This document shows positions 53,232 to 62,347 of a stretch of DNA of 64,000 nucleotides, one piece after another. This stretch comes from CAWBRY01 sp963791295 (GTDB lineage: Bacteria > Bacteroidota > Bacteroidia > Chitinophagales > Chitinophagaceae): positions 372,001 to 436,000 of the forward strand of contig CAWBRY010000004.1 of NCBI GenBank assembly GCA_963791295.1, written 5' to 3'. Position 1 is the stretch's first letter. Each line of letters begins with the position of its first letter. The position numbers and the translations under genes were made by a program. Under the pieces are notes generated by a model. The model worked only from the letters and a program-made list of their open reading frames with translations. It searched no databases and was not told the DNA's origin.

Positions 53232-53291
53232 ACCCGGATGCACTGTTCGGACAAACTCCAATACGATTGCTTAAACCATAAACGACAACTC

Positions 53292-54710
53292 ATGCCAGAC
53301 AATCATTACAGTTTTTTCGGCGCTGTTGAAAGGAGCTTTGACAAAGCCGCCAAATTCACTAAGTGGGAAAAAGGGATCCTGGAGCAGATCAAGGAGTGCA
53401 ATGCGGTATATCAAATGAGGTTTCCCCTAAAAAGAGATGATGGGAATATTGAAGTTATTGAGGCCTATCGTGTACAACATTCTCACCATAAGGCTCCCTG
53501 TAAAGGTGGAATCCGTTTTGCCGCTGAAGTAAATCAGGATGAGGTGATGGCTTTGGCCGCTCTCATGACTTATAAATGTGCCATTGTCAATGTTCCATTT
53601 GGAGGTGGTAAGGGCGGGATCCGGATCAATCCAAAAAAATATTCTGCTTACGAATTGGAAAAGATCACTCGCCGGTATACGGCTGAATTGATCAAGAAAA
53701 ATTTCATCGGGCCCGGCACAGATGTTCCCGCACCGGACTATGGGACTGGCGAAAGAGAGATGGCCTGGATACTGGATACTTATTCGGCTATGCATCCGGG
53801 TGAGATCGATGCAGCAGGCTGTGTTACCGGAAAACCCGTGACCCAGGGCGGAGTACGCGGCCGTCGCGAAGCTACCGGTCTTGGAGTCTTCTTTGGATTA
53901 AGAGAGGTCTGCAATATGCCCGATGTCATGCAGAAGCTCAAACTCCCTATTGGAGTGGAAGGCAAAAGAATTGCGGTGCAGGGATTGGGCAACGTCGGAT
54001 ATCATACTGCAAAATTTTTCCAGGATGCCGGAGCAACTATCGTCGGCTTATCCGAATATGACGGCGCGATCTGGAACAAGGATGGACTTGATGTAGACGC
54101 GGTTTTCCTTCACCGGAAAACAAATGGAACTATACAGGATTTTCCGGGCGCGACCAACTTCAACCACAATAACGACATGCTGGAAATGGAATGTGACATC
54201 CTGATCCCTGCTGCTCTTGAAAACGTTATTGGAAACGATAATGCGCCAAGAGTGAAGGCAAAGATCATCGGTGAAGCCGCCAACGGACCTTTAACTCCGG
54301 AAGCAGACGAAATTTTCAGCAAGAACGGCGTTCTAGTAGTACCCGACATGTATCTCAATGCCGGCGGTGTTACGGTTTCTTATTTCGAATGGCTGAAGAA
54401 CCTGAGCCATGTCCGTTACGGGAGACTGGAGAAACGATTTACAGAAAATCTCAATAGTCATATACTTGGACAAATGGAAGAATTGAGTGGCAAGAAAGTG
54501 AGTGAGAATGAACGCGAATTCATCATGCACGGTCCCGATGAAGTGGACCTGGTATATAGCGGCCTGGAAGAAACGATGATCACCGCTACCCACGAGATCA
54601 TGAATTGCTGGAAGACCATCCCTGGTATTCCGGATATGCGTACCGCTGCTTATGTGGTGGCCATCAACAAGGTGGGCACCAGCTACGCCGAACTCGGCAT
54701 TTTTCCTTAG
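53292..54710 (+). CDS. gdhA: Glutamate/leucine dehydrogenase family, glutamate dehydrogenase
   Basis: The 472-residue enzyme, from ATG 53292, starts MPDNHYSFFGAVERSFDKAA. It has the glutamate-binding KAPCKGGIRF with the key Lys, the catalytic VNVPFGGGKGGI and GPGTDVPAPDYGTGERE blocks, and a Rossmann domain with AVQGLGNVGYHTA. It interconverts glutamate and 2-oxoglutarate with NAD(P). Typical Glu specificity residues look present, but leucine specificity was not excluded. A longer frame from 53238 adds 18 residues that look non-coding. Confidence 0.9.
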   Translation: MPDNHYSFFGAVERSFDKAAKFTKWEKGILEQIKECNAVYQMRFPLKRDDGNIEVIEAYRVQHSHHKAPCKGGIRFAAEVNQDEVMALAALMTYKCAIVNVPFGGGKGGIRINPKKYSAYELEKITRRYTAELIKKNFIGPGTDVPAPDYGTGEREMAWILDTYSAMHPGEIDAAGCVTGKPVTQGGVRGRREATGLGVFFGLREVCNMPDVMQKLKLPIGVEGKRIAVQGLGNVGYHTAKFFQDAGATIVGLSEYDGAIWNKDGLDVDAVFLHRKTNGTIQDFPGATNFNHNNDMLEMECDILIPAALENVIGNDNAPRVKAKIIGEAANGPLTPEADEIFSKNGVLVVPDMYLNAGGVTVSYFEWLKNLSHVRYGRLEKRFTENLNSHILGQMEELSGKKVSENEREFIMHGPDEVDLVYSGLEETMITATHEIMNCWKTIPGIPDMRTAAYVVAINKVGTSYAELGIFP

Positions 54711-54740
54711 TTAGTGGTTCGTTTTACCGATGGCATTTCT

Positions 54741-55178
54741 TTATTGAGGCGAAGGAATTTCATTGATCAAACGAAAATCACCGTCCAGATTTTGCCAGCC
54801 ATAAGTATGCTGTCCATTAGTGATGATCATGTATTGAACGGGAATACTGATATTATATCTGAGCAATTGCATCAACACCCCTTCATTCAAGCTTACGTCC
54901 ATCCCTTTGCATTCTATCATCATCCAGGGCTTATGCAGACTATCATAGATCAGGATATCAAACCGCTTGTTCAACTCGCCTAATTGAATTCTTTTCTCGA
55001 GGGCAATAAGAGTGGTTGGATAGTTCTTTATTTTAACCAGGTATTGAATAAAATTCTGCCTCACCCATTCTTCGGAGGTAAGCAGCAACCATCTTTTTCG
55101 AAAGTTGTCAAAGATATAATCCCGTTCGTTTTCCTTCTTTATACGAAACCCGGGTTCGGGATAGACAATGCTGATCAT
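54741..55178 (-). CDS. Orphan HsdR N-terminal domain protein
   Basis: The 145-residue protein is one type I restriction R-subunit N-terminal domain (HSDR_N_2). It contains WVRQNFIQYLV, then the PD-(D/E)xK-type active site RFDILIYD and MIECKGMDV. No helicase motor, HsdM or HsdS is adjacent, so it is not a restriction system by itself. Such solitary proteins are common in Bacteroidota, with unknown function, perhaps nucleic-acid binding or cutting. It is divergent from AMP nucleosidase. Confidence 0.82.
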   Translation of the reverse strand: MISIVYPEPGFRIKKENERDYIFDNFRKRWLLLTSEEWVRQNFIQYLVKIKNYPTTLIALEKRIQLGELNKRFDILIYDSLHKPWMMIECKGMDVSLNEGVLMQLLRYNISIPVQYMIITNGQHTYGWQNLDGDFRLINEIPSPQ

Positions 55179-55183
55179 GAAGA

Positions 55184-55191
55184 CAAATATA
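55184..55191 (-). promoter_or_regulatory. -7 element for the HsdR-N protein
   Basis: The minus strand reads TATATTTG, a TAnnTTTG match only 5 nt before the ATG at 55178. It would give a nearly leaderless message. Confidence 0.4.
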
Positions 55192-55199
55192 AAAACAAC

Positions 55200-55207
55200 T
55201 AATTTTG
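55200..55207 (+). promoter_or_regulatory. -7 element for AMP nucleosidase
   Basis: TAATTTTG matches TAnnTTTG, 42 nt before ATG 55250. It lies 8 bp from the opposed element at 55184-55191. Confidence 0.45.
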
Positions 55208-55249
55208 CTATCGTCCTTAACAGGAACGGTCGGCAACTATGCCTTTCAT

Positions 55250-56020
55250 ATGAAAACCAAAGAAGATATCGTACAGAATTGGCTTCCCCGTTATACGGGA
55301 TCCCCTTTGTCTAAGTTTGGCGAATATATACTTCTGACGAATTTCAGCAACTATGTTCAAATGTTCGCAAATTGGACCAATGCCGAGATCATTGGCGAAG
55401 GAAAACCTATGCAATGTGCCACTGCCGACAACATTAGCATCATTAATTTCGGAATGGGCAGTCCTACAGCAGCTACGGTGATGGATCTGCTTTCAGCGAT
55501 CCGTCCTAAAGCAACTTTGTTCCTCGGCAAGTGTGGAGGACTGAAGAAGCGAAATAAGCTCGGCGATCTCATTCTCCCTATTGCAGCCATCCGGGGAGAG
55601 GGAACCTCCAATGACTATTTTCCCCCCGAGGTCCCTGCGCTTCCGGCATTTGCGTTACAAAAAGCTGTATCCACAACGATCCGCGATTTTGAAGTCGATT
55701 ACTGGACCGGCACCGTTTACACGACGAACCGCCGTGTGTGGGAACACGATCAACCTTTTAAGGAATACCTCCAGAAAATAAGAGCCTACGCAATCGATAT
55801 GGAAACGGCTACCATTTTCACTGTTGGCTTTTATAATAAAATACCGACAGGTGCGCTGTTACTCGTCAGTGATCAGCCCATGACTCCGGATGGTGTAAAG
55901 ACCGAAGAAAGCGATAGAATGATTAGCGAAAAATTTGTAGAAACCCATTTGAGGATTGGGATCGATTCACTAAAGCAATTAATGAACGATGGATTAACAG
56001 TAAGACACCTCAAATTCTAG
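55250..56020 (+). CDS. amn: AMP nucleosidase
   Basis: The 256-residue enzyme hydrolyses AMP to adenine and ribose 5-phosphate, in the cytosol. It starts MKTKEDIVQNWLPRYTG and has IINFGMGSPTAATVMDLL, FLGKCGGLKKRNKLGDL and the PNP-fold purine site AIDMETATIF. The length matches the short Bacteroidota form, without the extra N-terminal domain of E. coli Amn. The frame is open up to a TTG at 55205, but that codon lies in the -7 element, so ATG 55250 is preferred. Confidence 0.92.
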   Translation: MKTKEDIVQNWLPRYTGSPLSKFGEYILLTNFSNYVQMFANWTNAEIIGEGKPMQCATADNISIINFGMGSPTAATVMDLLSAIRPKATLFLGKCGGLKKRNKLGDLILPIAAIRGEGTSNDYFPPEVPALPAFALQKAVSTTIRDFEVDYWTGTVYTTNRRVWEHDQPFKEYLQKIRAYAIDMETATIFTVGFYNKIPTGALLLVSDQPMTPDGVKTEESDRMISEKFVETHLRIGIDSLKQLMNDGLTVRHLKF

Positions 56021-56031
56021 ACAACCAGACC

Positions 56032-56415
56032 ATGAGTATCCGTTTTATATTGTTGATCTCGCTATTGCCTCACTTACTTACCTATAAATGTGGAAAGTCG
56101 AAGACTCCTGTTGGTTGCATGAAAGGAAAGTTGGCCATCAAAGGCATCTGCATGAACTATACGCTCCAGGTTGTCGACGGAAAAATTGATACTTCGATGA
56201 TCGAAGCCAGTTGGAAAGATCCCTCCAGCGGAGAGAACTATGCTCAGGCTTTCGCTCTCGGAAACCCATGTGATTTTCCTTCTAGCATAAATGAAGGAGA
56301 TGAATTTTATTTTAAAATAAAAGAGAATCCTGACCAGGATTGTGCCGTCTGCCAGGCATATAGGGATAAGCCCCAAAAGCGAATTTCTATTACGATTGTT
56401 CCGGCTTGCAAATGA
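56032..56415 (+). CDS. Hypothetical exported Cys-rich protein
   Basis: The 127-residue protein has a short hydrophobic N-terminus (IRFILLISLLPHLLTYKC) that could be a signal or lipoprotein peptide. The body has seven further cysteines, including CMKGK, GICMNY, GNPCDF and DCAVCQAY. The CxxC pair could bind metal or form a disulfide. I recognise no family. It sits between AMP nucleosidase and the peptide ABC ATPase on the same strand, 11 nt after the former's stop. Confidence 0.65.
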   Translation: MSIRFILLISLLPHLLTYKCGKSKTPVGCMKGKLAIKGICMNYTLQVVDGKIDTSMIEASWKDPSSGENYAQAFALGNPCDFPSSINEGDEFYFKIKENPDQDCAVCQAYRDKPQKRISITIVPACK

Positions 56416-56432
56416 TTGTTTTTCGAATTTAA

Positions 56433-58142
56433 TTGAACCCATTACTTCAAATAAGAAACCTTAGTGTTGACTTTATCTCCGGCGATGACGAAACGCAGGC
56501 AGTGAACAACATTTCATTGACAGTAGAACGCGGCGAAGTGCTGGCTATTGTCGGAGAATCAGGTTCAGGAAAATCAGTCAGCGCACTTTCTATCTTACAA
56601 TTAATTCCGTCACCACCGGCCAAATACTCCAGTGGAGAGATTCTGTTTTCTGAAAATGGAAAGGAGATCGTCGACCTGTTGACGAAAGACAGGCATTCAT
56701 TGCAGCACATACGCGGCAACCAGATCGCTATGATCTTTCAGGAACCCATGACTTCCCTGAATCCCGTGATTAGCTGCGGCGACCAGGTAATGGAAGCGAT
56801 CCTTGTACATAAAAAAATCAAGGCGAGGGAGGGCCGTCTACGGACTCTCGAATGGTTTAAAAAAGTAAAACTTCCGGATCCAGGATCAATTTTTAAAAGA
56901 TATCCCCATCAATTAAGTGGTGGACAGAAACAACGGGTCATGATTGCGATGGCCATGTGCTGTCATCCTTCTCTGTTGATCTGCGATGAACCCACTACAG
57001 CATTGGATGTCACCGTTCAGAGCGCCATCCTGCAATTGATAAAAGAACTACAACAAGAGGAGAATATGGGCGTCATATTTATTACCCATGACCTGGGAGT
57101 TGTTAGTACTATTGCCGACCGCGCGGCCGTCATGTATAGAGGAGCAATCGTGGAAGAAAATTCCGTTGAAGAAATTTTTACGAACCCGCAGCATGTCTAC
57201 ACAAAAGCGCTGATTGCCTGCAGGCCGAACAATCATCAAAGGGGCGAGAGACTTCCAGTGGTCAGTGATTTTCTTGCATCCGAAATAAGTATGCCTCCGG
57301 TGCAAACCAAATCTATCAGCGACGACCGGAAACCCGCGGCTGCCGCCGACGAAGTATTGATTGCCGTAAAAGATCTCTCGGTGTGGTTTCCCACTAAATC
57401 AACACTTTTTGGAAAGCCGGTGAAATTTGTCAAAGCAGTGGATGAGGTAAGCTTTGAAGTCATCAAAGGCGAGACTTTAGGTCTGGTAGGGGAGTCTGGT
57501 TGTGGCAAAACAACGCTCGGCCGGACATTGTTGCGCCTGATCGATCCTACCGCGGGCAGCATCATTTATAATGGGATCGATCTCACCTCAAAAAAAAGAA
57601 ACGAACTGCATGCCTTGCGAAAGGAAGTGCAGATCATTTTCCAGGATCCCTACTCCTCGCTCAATCCCCGCTTGACGATAGGATCTGCCATTGCAGAACC
57701 GTTGAAGGTTCACCACCTGCTTAACACTCATAAGCAACGTTACGATCACGTAGAAAGTTTATTGGAGAAAGTTAGTCTGAAAAAGGAGCATCTACGGCGG
57801 TATCCTCATGAGTTTTCGGGGGGGCAACGACAGCGGATTGTCATAGCCCGCGCGCTCGCTTTAAGTCCTTCGTTTATTGTCTGCGATGAATCGGTATCAG
57901 CTTTGGATATAAGTGTTCAGGCCCAGGTGCTGAACCTGCTCAACGATTTAAAGAAAGAATTCGGATTTACTGTCATTTTCATCTCACACGACCTGTCAGT
58001 CGTGCGATATATCAGCGACCGGATACTTGTAATGAACCAGGGGAAAATCGTAGAGAGCGGTAAGGCTGATGACATCTATTACTCACCTCAATCGGAGTAT
58101 ACAAAAAAACTGATTTCCTCTATTCCAAGTTTAACTTCCTAG
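56433..58142 (+). CDS. Fused peptide ABC transporter ATPase (DppD-DppF / YejF type)
   Basis: The 569-residue protein carries two complete ABC ATPase domains in one chain. The first has Walker A GESGSGKS, signature LSGGQKQRV and Walker B LLICDEPT. The second has GESGCGKT, FSGGQRQRI and FIVCDESVSALD; in the last, Pro-Thr after the Walker B Glu is replaced by Ser-Val. A spacer of about 40 residues joins them. It energises import of di/oligopeptides or other small solutes. The permease and binding-protein genes are not next to it. The start is TTG at 56433. Confidence 0.92.
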   Translation: MNPLLQIRNLSVDFISGDDETQAVNNISLTVERGEVLAIVGESGSGKSVSALSILQLIPSPPAKYSSGEILFSENGKEIVDLLTKDRHSLQHIRGNQIAMIFQEPMTSLNPVISCGDQVMEAILVHKKIKAREGRLRTLEWFKKVKLPDPGSIFKRYPHQLSGGQKQRVMIAMAMCCHPSLLICDEPTTALDVTVQSAILQLIKELQQEENMGVIFITHDLGVVSTIADRAAVMYRGAIVEENSVEEIFTNPQHVYTKALIACRPNNHQRGERLPVVSDFLASEISMPPVQTKSISDDRKPAAAADEVLIAVKDLSVWFPTKSTLFGKPVKFVKAVDEVSFEVIKGETLGLVGESGCGKTTLGRTLLRLIDPTAGSIIYNGIDLTSKKRNELHALRKEVQIIFQDPYSSLNPRLTIGSAIAEPLKVHHLLNTHKQRYDHVESLLEKVSLKKEHLRRYPHEFSGGQRQRIVIARALALSPSFIVCDESVSALDISVQAQVLNLLNDLKKEFGFTVIFISHDLSVVRYISDRILVMNQGKIVESGKADDIYYSPQSEYTKKLISSIPSLTS

Positions 58143-58175
58143 CCATCCAGGATCGAGTATCCAGCATCCAGGATT
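58143..58175 (+). repeat. Intergenic 7-bp tandem repeat, locus C
   Basis: Heptamers AGGATCG AGTATCC AGCATCC AGGATTA run right after the ABC gene stop, up to the stop of the convergent TraB gene. The 7-bp phase and the AG-N-ATC core match loci A and B. Confidence 0.6.
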
Positions 58176-60378
58176 ATTCCATGCTAAAATCATTTCCTCC
58201 GCGGTCATTGCTGTCGTCATAAAACTCTCTGGCGCTCTTGTGGCGTGAGTACATTATCTTTTTTAAGGCCTTGTTCAATTGCTTTGCGACTGCTTCTTCA
58301 TTCTGAAGTTTTGTATCTGTAAAGCCGGTAAAGTCGTAACGTTTAAACCGGGATGCTCTCACCTGGCTTTCAAAGCGTGAAGGATAGGCCCGGCCATCTT
58401 CCTCATATTCAAATTTCCTGGGGTCTTCAGGCATTAATCCAACGGTCGCCAGCTTCCATGATAAATCGTCTTTCTTTGACTTGTATTTATAGAAATAAAT
58501 AAACCCTTTCTTGCCTTTGAATTCAGCCTGCACTTTGTCAACGAAGATCAGTGAATCGGGCTTTCCAGATGATTTCTTATCCAGCAAATAACTCTTCCCC
58601 AGATCCAGCTGATTATTATATGCCGAAGGAAACAGGTTCGTCTTTTTTATTTCTTTCAAATCAGTATAAAGCTGATATCGGAATTCGTCAAGTCCTCCAA
58701 AATAGTTTAGCAAGCTATCGGGAAACGATTTACCGTGCCGAAGGAACAAAAACATGGTTTGGTATTTCAAGTATTTGTCATTAGACTTCAGCATCTGCTG
58801 CAATAAAGGTTGTACTGCAGGATTAGTTTGCCAGCTCGGTAATAAAAGGGTGGCGTACAATCCAAGGCCATCGTTGCCATAGTCCTTGTCATCATCCCGA
58901 CCGTATAAGGAAAAAGGTTTTCTTTCCTCCTTACTTTCCTCTGCTTTTTCGATTGCCTTTTTCTTTTCAGCAATAGATTGCTTTTTCAATTCCTGCCTCG
59001 CTTCCATTAGAAACCTGTTGAAATAAGACTCATAATCCGTTGGCGTGACCAGGTTACTGTCCACCATCAAGCCAAGCAGACGCATCATGCTATTCTTGTA
59101 GTCGTCCAGGTTTAATAGCGGAAGTAAATCAGGTAAGATAGTTCTTGTCAATTGCAATGAATCCGTCAGTTCATCCAGGAAGCTACCGTTGTCAAAGGAA
59201 CCATTGGTATTATTGACACGGTTAAGGCGGCGCGACACCAATGCAGCATAATCACCGCTGTTGGAGACCAGGACGGGCACCTCTGTGTTAATGATCTCGC
59301 GGAAAGCATTAAAAGCATAATTTGTCTGATGTTGCAACAGGCTCTCGAGCACCGTGTATTGCAATTGCACTGTATCGTCGAAGGAATAGTAAAGTTGTTT
59401 GAGGTAATTAGCCGAAGCATTGGAAGGCATATCACCCAGTTTCCGGATAAGCGCCTTCTTAGTTTCCAGGTATTTTTTCTCAGTCCAGTCGGTTTTAGCA
59501 ATCGCTTTCCTGAGCAAAGGAAGGTCGGTAGAATCCAGGTCAATCTCATCGATATGTCGTACTGCCCGCTTATGAAGGACACTGTCCTTACTCATAAAAT
59601 CAGAAAAGAACAGATCTGATTTTTTCGCAAAGGGATTAATCCCTTTCAATAGAGATGTTGGGGAGAACGTTTCATAAAACCCTTTGACGAATGGACTTGG
59701 CGCCGATAGAGTATCCGACTCGGTGATCAAAGAAAACCCAATGCCATCTCTATAAAATGATTTTGTCCACAATGTACGGCTGCTCCCGGTGTCAGTCACA
59801 ATGGCTTCCCAAATCTTTAATTTATCAGGTCCTTCCCATTTTTTGCGATACTTAAAAATCCAGCTATTGTCATCTAAAAGCGAGAGTTCATTGTATTTAT
59901 CCAGGTCCGAGGTGTCCGGAGTATAAAAATACCGGGGCGAACGATAAAAAGAGATATAGATCTTCTCACCGGTTGTATCATTGGTGATGGTCCTGTTTCT
60001 GTAGGCGCCGCCTTGTAACAAATCATCTTCTGAGGCGTCCTCCTCGTCATCGTCGATCCGGCTGTATCCACTGCTTTTGGAAATACCCAACTTGATCTTT
60101 TTATTCTCTGGAAAGAAAGGCGTATTCACCGTAAAGTAGAGTGAGGTGTCCTTTTGTACCCGGGCCTGATCGTATATAAAGGATTTGATCTCGAACGAGT
60201 TCAGGAAATTATCCATGGCCGGGGTTTCACTCTTGCCATGCGCCACAAGCGTATAGTAATGAGGTCCCTGAATGATGAAACGGACAATATACAGGGAGCC
60301 GCTCTTATCACGGTATTTGCAATCCATTGCAGGATAGCCTTTATAGCTGGTTTGCTGACGGGATAATTTGTGCATCAA
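58174..60378 (-). CDS. C-terminal part of a TraB/GumN family protein (after a frameshift)
   Basis: The 734-residue frame has no start signal of its own (TTG at 60378) and begins inside the coding region of the upstream TraB gene. Its first residues (RQQTSYKGYPAMDCKYRDK, then IQGPHYYTLVAHGKSETPAM) continue the end of that protein. The rest is helical, HEAT-like in the middle (residues about 280-470), with an acidic patch (DDDEEDASEDD) and a Lys/Glu-rich stretch. Together with the upstream frame it makes one exported protein of about 1,280 residues. The extra C-terminal region has no known function. Confidence 0.75.
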   Translation of the reverse strand: MMHKLSRQQTSYKGYPAMDCKYRDKSGSLYIVRFIIQGPHYYTLVAHGKSETPAMDNFLNSFEIKSFIYDQARVQKDTSLYFTVNTPFFPENKKIKLGISKSSGYSRIDDDEEDASEDDLLQGGAYRNRTITNDTTGEKIYISFYRSPRYFYTPDTSDLDKYNELSLLDDNSWIFKYRKKWEGPDKLKIWEAIVTDTGSSRTLWTKSFYRDGIGFSLITESDTLSAPSPFVKGFYETFSPTSLLKGINPFAKKSDLFFSDFMSKDSVLHKRAVRHIDEIDLDSTDLPLLRKAIAKTDWTEKKYLETKKALIRKLGDMPSNASANYLKQLYYSFDDTVQLQYTVLESLLQHQTNYAFNAFREIINTEVPVLVSNSGDYAALVSRRLNRVNNTNGSFDNGSFLDELTDSLQLTRTILPDLLPLLNLDDYKNSMMRLLGLMVDSNLVTPTDYESYFNRFLMEARQELKKQSIAEKKKAIEKAEESKEERKPFSLYGRDDDKDYGNDGLGLYATLLLPSWQTNPAVQPLLQQMLKSNDKYLKYQTMFLFLRHGKSFPDSLLNYFGGLDEFRYQLYTDLKEIKKTNLFPSAYNNQLDLGKSYLLDKKSSGKPDSLIFVDKVQAEFKGKKGFIYFYKYKSKKDDLSWKLATVGLMPEDPRKFEYEEDGRAYPSRFESQVRASRFKRYDFTGFTDTKLQNEEAVAKQLNKALKKIMYSRHKSAREFYDDSNDRGGNDFSME

Positions 60379-62011
60379 TAAATTCAGATGCCATAAAACT
60401 TTCGTCCATCAAGCTGAGGTCAAAACTATCTTCCTCTACAAAATGATAGTTATGGATATCAGAGCGGATAACCCGGTATTGCGTTCCTGCTGACTTGTCT
60501 TCGGCATCATAGATCCAGCTGCCGTCATTTCCAATATAAGGTTCATGTGGCATGTCAATTGCAAATCCACCCGTGGAAGGTGAATATTTTTTCCATGCTA
60601 TCGTCGGTTCCTTTGCAGTCTTATATTCCTTAAACTGGATGCTTCCGAAAAATTTGGCGGCTTCATCGCCATTCTTAACATAGTCGCCGTTCCCACTCAT
60701 CTTAAAGAAAATGATCTCGAATGGAGTAACGAAAATATTGTAACGCTGGAGGTCGCCACGACGAGTGCGATTCGTAATGTCAAATCCTTTATAGCCGTTT
60801 CTCGTGATCTTCGTTCTAGAAATGATCTTGCCGGGCACATTTTCATAAAGCAGGCTGTCAATCGTCTTTAATACCGCATCGCTATTATGTCCCCACATCC
60901 ATGCGTTGGTCATGGTCCTGGTTACCATGTAATAGCTTCCATTGGCCATGTCCGCGTATTGCTTTTGCGAAAGGGATGGATCTTCTCCTACTTTATAGAA
61001 TTTTCCTGGAATGTCGACTTTGAACAATCCATCATCCGTCTTTTCCGAATGGAAAAGAACGGGAACGCGCACACGCTCTACTTCTTCCTTGTCACGGCTA
61101 TCGCGCTCGCCCATTTTTACAGGCCGAAGCGTATATCCTTTCTGGCGTAAAAGCTCAATCACGCCACGGCTTCCCGGCAAATGCGCAGCACCTACACCGA
61201 CAAACAGCGTAGTCCCGGAATGAATAATGGAATCCATGGAGTTAGCCTGAATTTCATTGCGTCTGTATAAAAATTTCTCATCAAAGGCGGCAGAAAAGCT
61301 GTTGTACTGGTTGATAGAATCGAGAAGGTCCAGATTACCGCTGCGGTATGCTTCCTGCAATTTATCGCTTGAATAATCATCTTCGCCATCATAACTTCTA
61401 TCCTTTTTATTCTTGTCTTTTGCTGCATCCTTATAGGCTTCGGTCATCAGCTTCATGCTTTCGCCATAATTCTCCACGCCGGTCACTTTCTTTCCCCATT
61501 TCTTACCGCATTGGAAGATGTACATGTCGAGATAGGTGTCTTCTTCAAAGTCGCTGGACTTATTTCCGTAACTGCGATATAGCAGGTTATTGATTGTGGA
61601 AGAATTGCTATAAAGGGCCCGTTCAATTTTCTTATCGTATTTATAAAACTTCAGTGTATTGATGCTCATGTATTCCCCGGGAATGGAAATGTAGTTGTTG
61701 AAGCGGTAATTAGACCCCTGGAAATTTTCTTCACCGAGATCATATTTTGTCATATCCTCCTGCCAGGTTTCCGGGTTGGTCTCCAGGGCAACGACTTCTG
61801 CATTTCTGAGAGCGATGTAAAATGAGTCGGGAAGGTGAAAAGCCAGCTTGCTACTGACATGCATGGTGCCAATCAAATATGAGGGGTTTTTCATCCCCGG
61901 ACCCGTAATTTCCCAGAGCAGGCTGGGGTATTTCTTTTCCTTGATCTTAGGTTGAGCATGGATAAAAAGGAAAGGAAAGACAGTAAGAATGGGGGTAAAA
62001 AAGCGCTTCAT
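60341..62011 (-). CDS. TraB/GumN family exported protein, N-terminal part (frameshifted)
   Basis: The 556-residue frame has a signal peptide (KRFFTPILTVFPFLFIHA). The TraB/GumN domain has YLIGTMHVSS, EVVALETNPE and the C-terminal VGVGAAHLPGSRGVIELL, motifs of a proposed Tiki-like metal-dependent protease or pheromone-shutdown fold. A second domain (about 320-540) ends in FMASEFIDAQ, then runs into a stop in frame. The next frame continues the homologous sequence, so one base was gained near 60361-60367. TraB proteins of this long type are common in Bacteroidota and their substrate is unknown. Confidence 0.85.
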   Translation of the reverse strand: MKRFFTPILTVFPFLFIHAQPKIKEKKYPSLLWEITGPGMKNPSYLIGTMHVSSKLAFHLPDSFYIALRNAEVVALETNPETWQEDMTKYDLGEENFQGSNYRFNNYISIPGEYMSINTLKFYKYDKKIERALYSNSSTINNLLYRSYGNKSSDFEEDTYLDMYIFQCGKKWGKKVTGVENYGESMKLMTEAYKDAAKDKNKKDRSYDGEDDYSSDKLQEAYRSGNLDLLDSINQYNSFSAAFDEKFLYRRNEIQANSMDSIIHSGTTLFVGVGAAHLPGSRGVIELLRQKGYTLRPVKMGERDSRDKEEVERVRVPVLFHSEKTDDGLFKVDIPGKFYKVGEDPSLSQKQYADMANGSYYMVTRTMTNAWMWGHNSDAVLKTIDSLLYENVPGKIISRTKITRNGYKGFDITNRTRRGDLQRYNIFVTPFEIIFFKMSGNGDYVKNGDEAAKFFGSIQFKEYKTAKEPTIAWKKYSPSTGGFAIDMPHEPYIGNDGSWIYDAEDKSAGTQYRVIRSDIHNYHFVEEDSFDLSLMDESFMASEFIDAQIIPSANQL

Positions 62012-62347
62012 AAAGGTGGGTATCCGTATTGAGATAGGATGGGGTTTTCTAATTACTAAAAATAAGATGCAGAACTGTGTTCAAATTCATAAAATTATTT
62101 TGAGAACCAGGCCTTTATCCTTCTATAAACCGGAAGGAGCCCGACTTGTAAAGATTGTGCAAAATTTAAACGGGATTTTGCACCTGAAAAGTATACCTTT
62201 GCCCGCTTAAAATCAAGCCCCGTTTAAAAAAAATGGGAGCGCTGCATGACCCAGGCCCGGTGCCGTAAGACCGGGGATTGGATTTCATCCTCAGGTTGGT
62301 TACCCGTTGGTTTGCGTCATGAGTTTATTCATCAAACAGGCATACTC
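62012..62347. other. Gene-free region with a structured queA leader
   Basis: No convincing gene is seen in these 336 bp. The left half, toward the TraB gene, is AT-rich and holds a TCCTTC/GAAGGA inverted repeat (62118-62138). The right half holds the queA -7 element (62194-62201) and a leader of about 140 nt. The leader has a perfect hairpin CCCGGT/ACCGGG, a GGAT/ATCC hairpin, the direct repeat GTTGGTT twice, and a 7-bp pair CATGAGT (62318-62324) with ACTCATG (62344-62350) that includes the start codon. Confidence 0.5.
62194..62201 (+). promoter_or_regulatory. -7 element for queA
   Basis: TACCTTTG matches TAnnTTTG. The distance to the ATG at 62348 implies a leader of about 140 nt, unusually long for this window. 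Confidence 0.5.

Noticed and set aside
54741..55178. Type I restriction-modification system
   Set aside because: Only the HsdR N-terminal domain is present; no motor, HsdM or HsdS gene is nearby.
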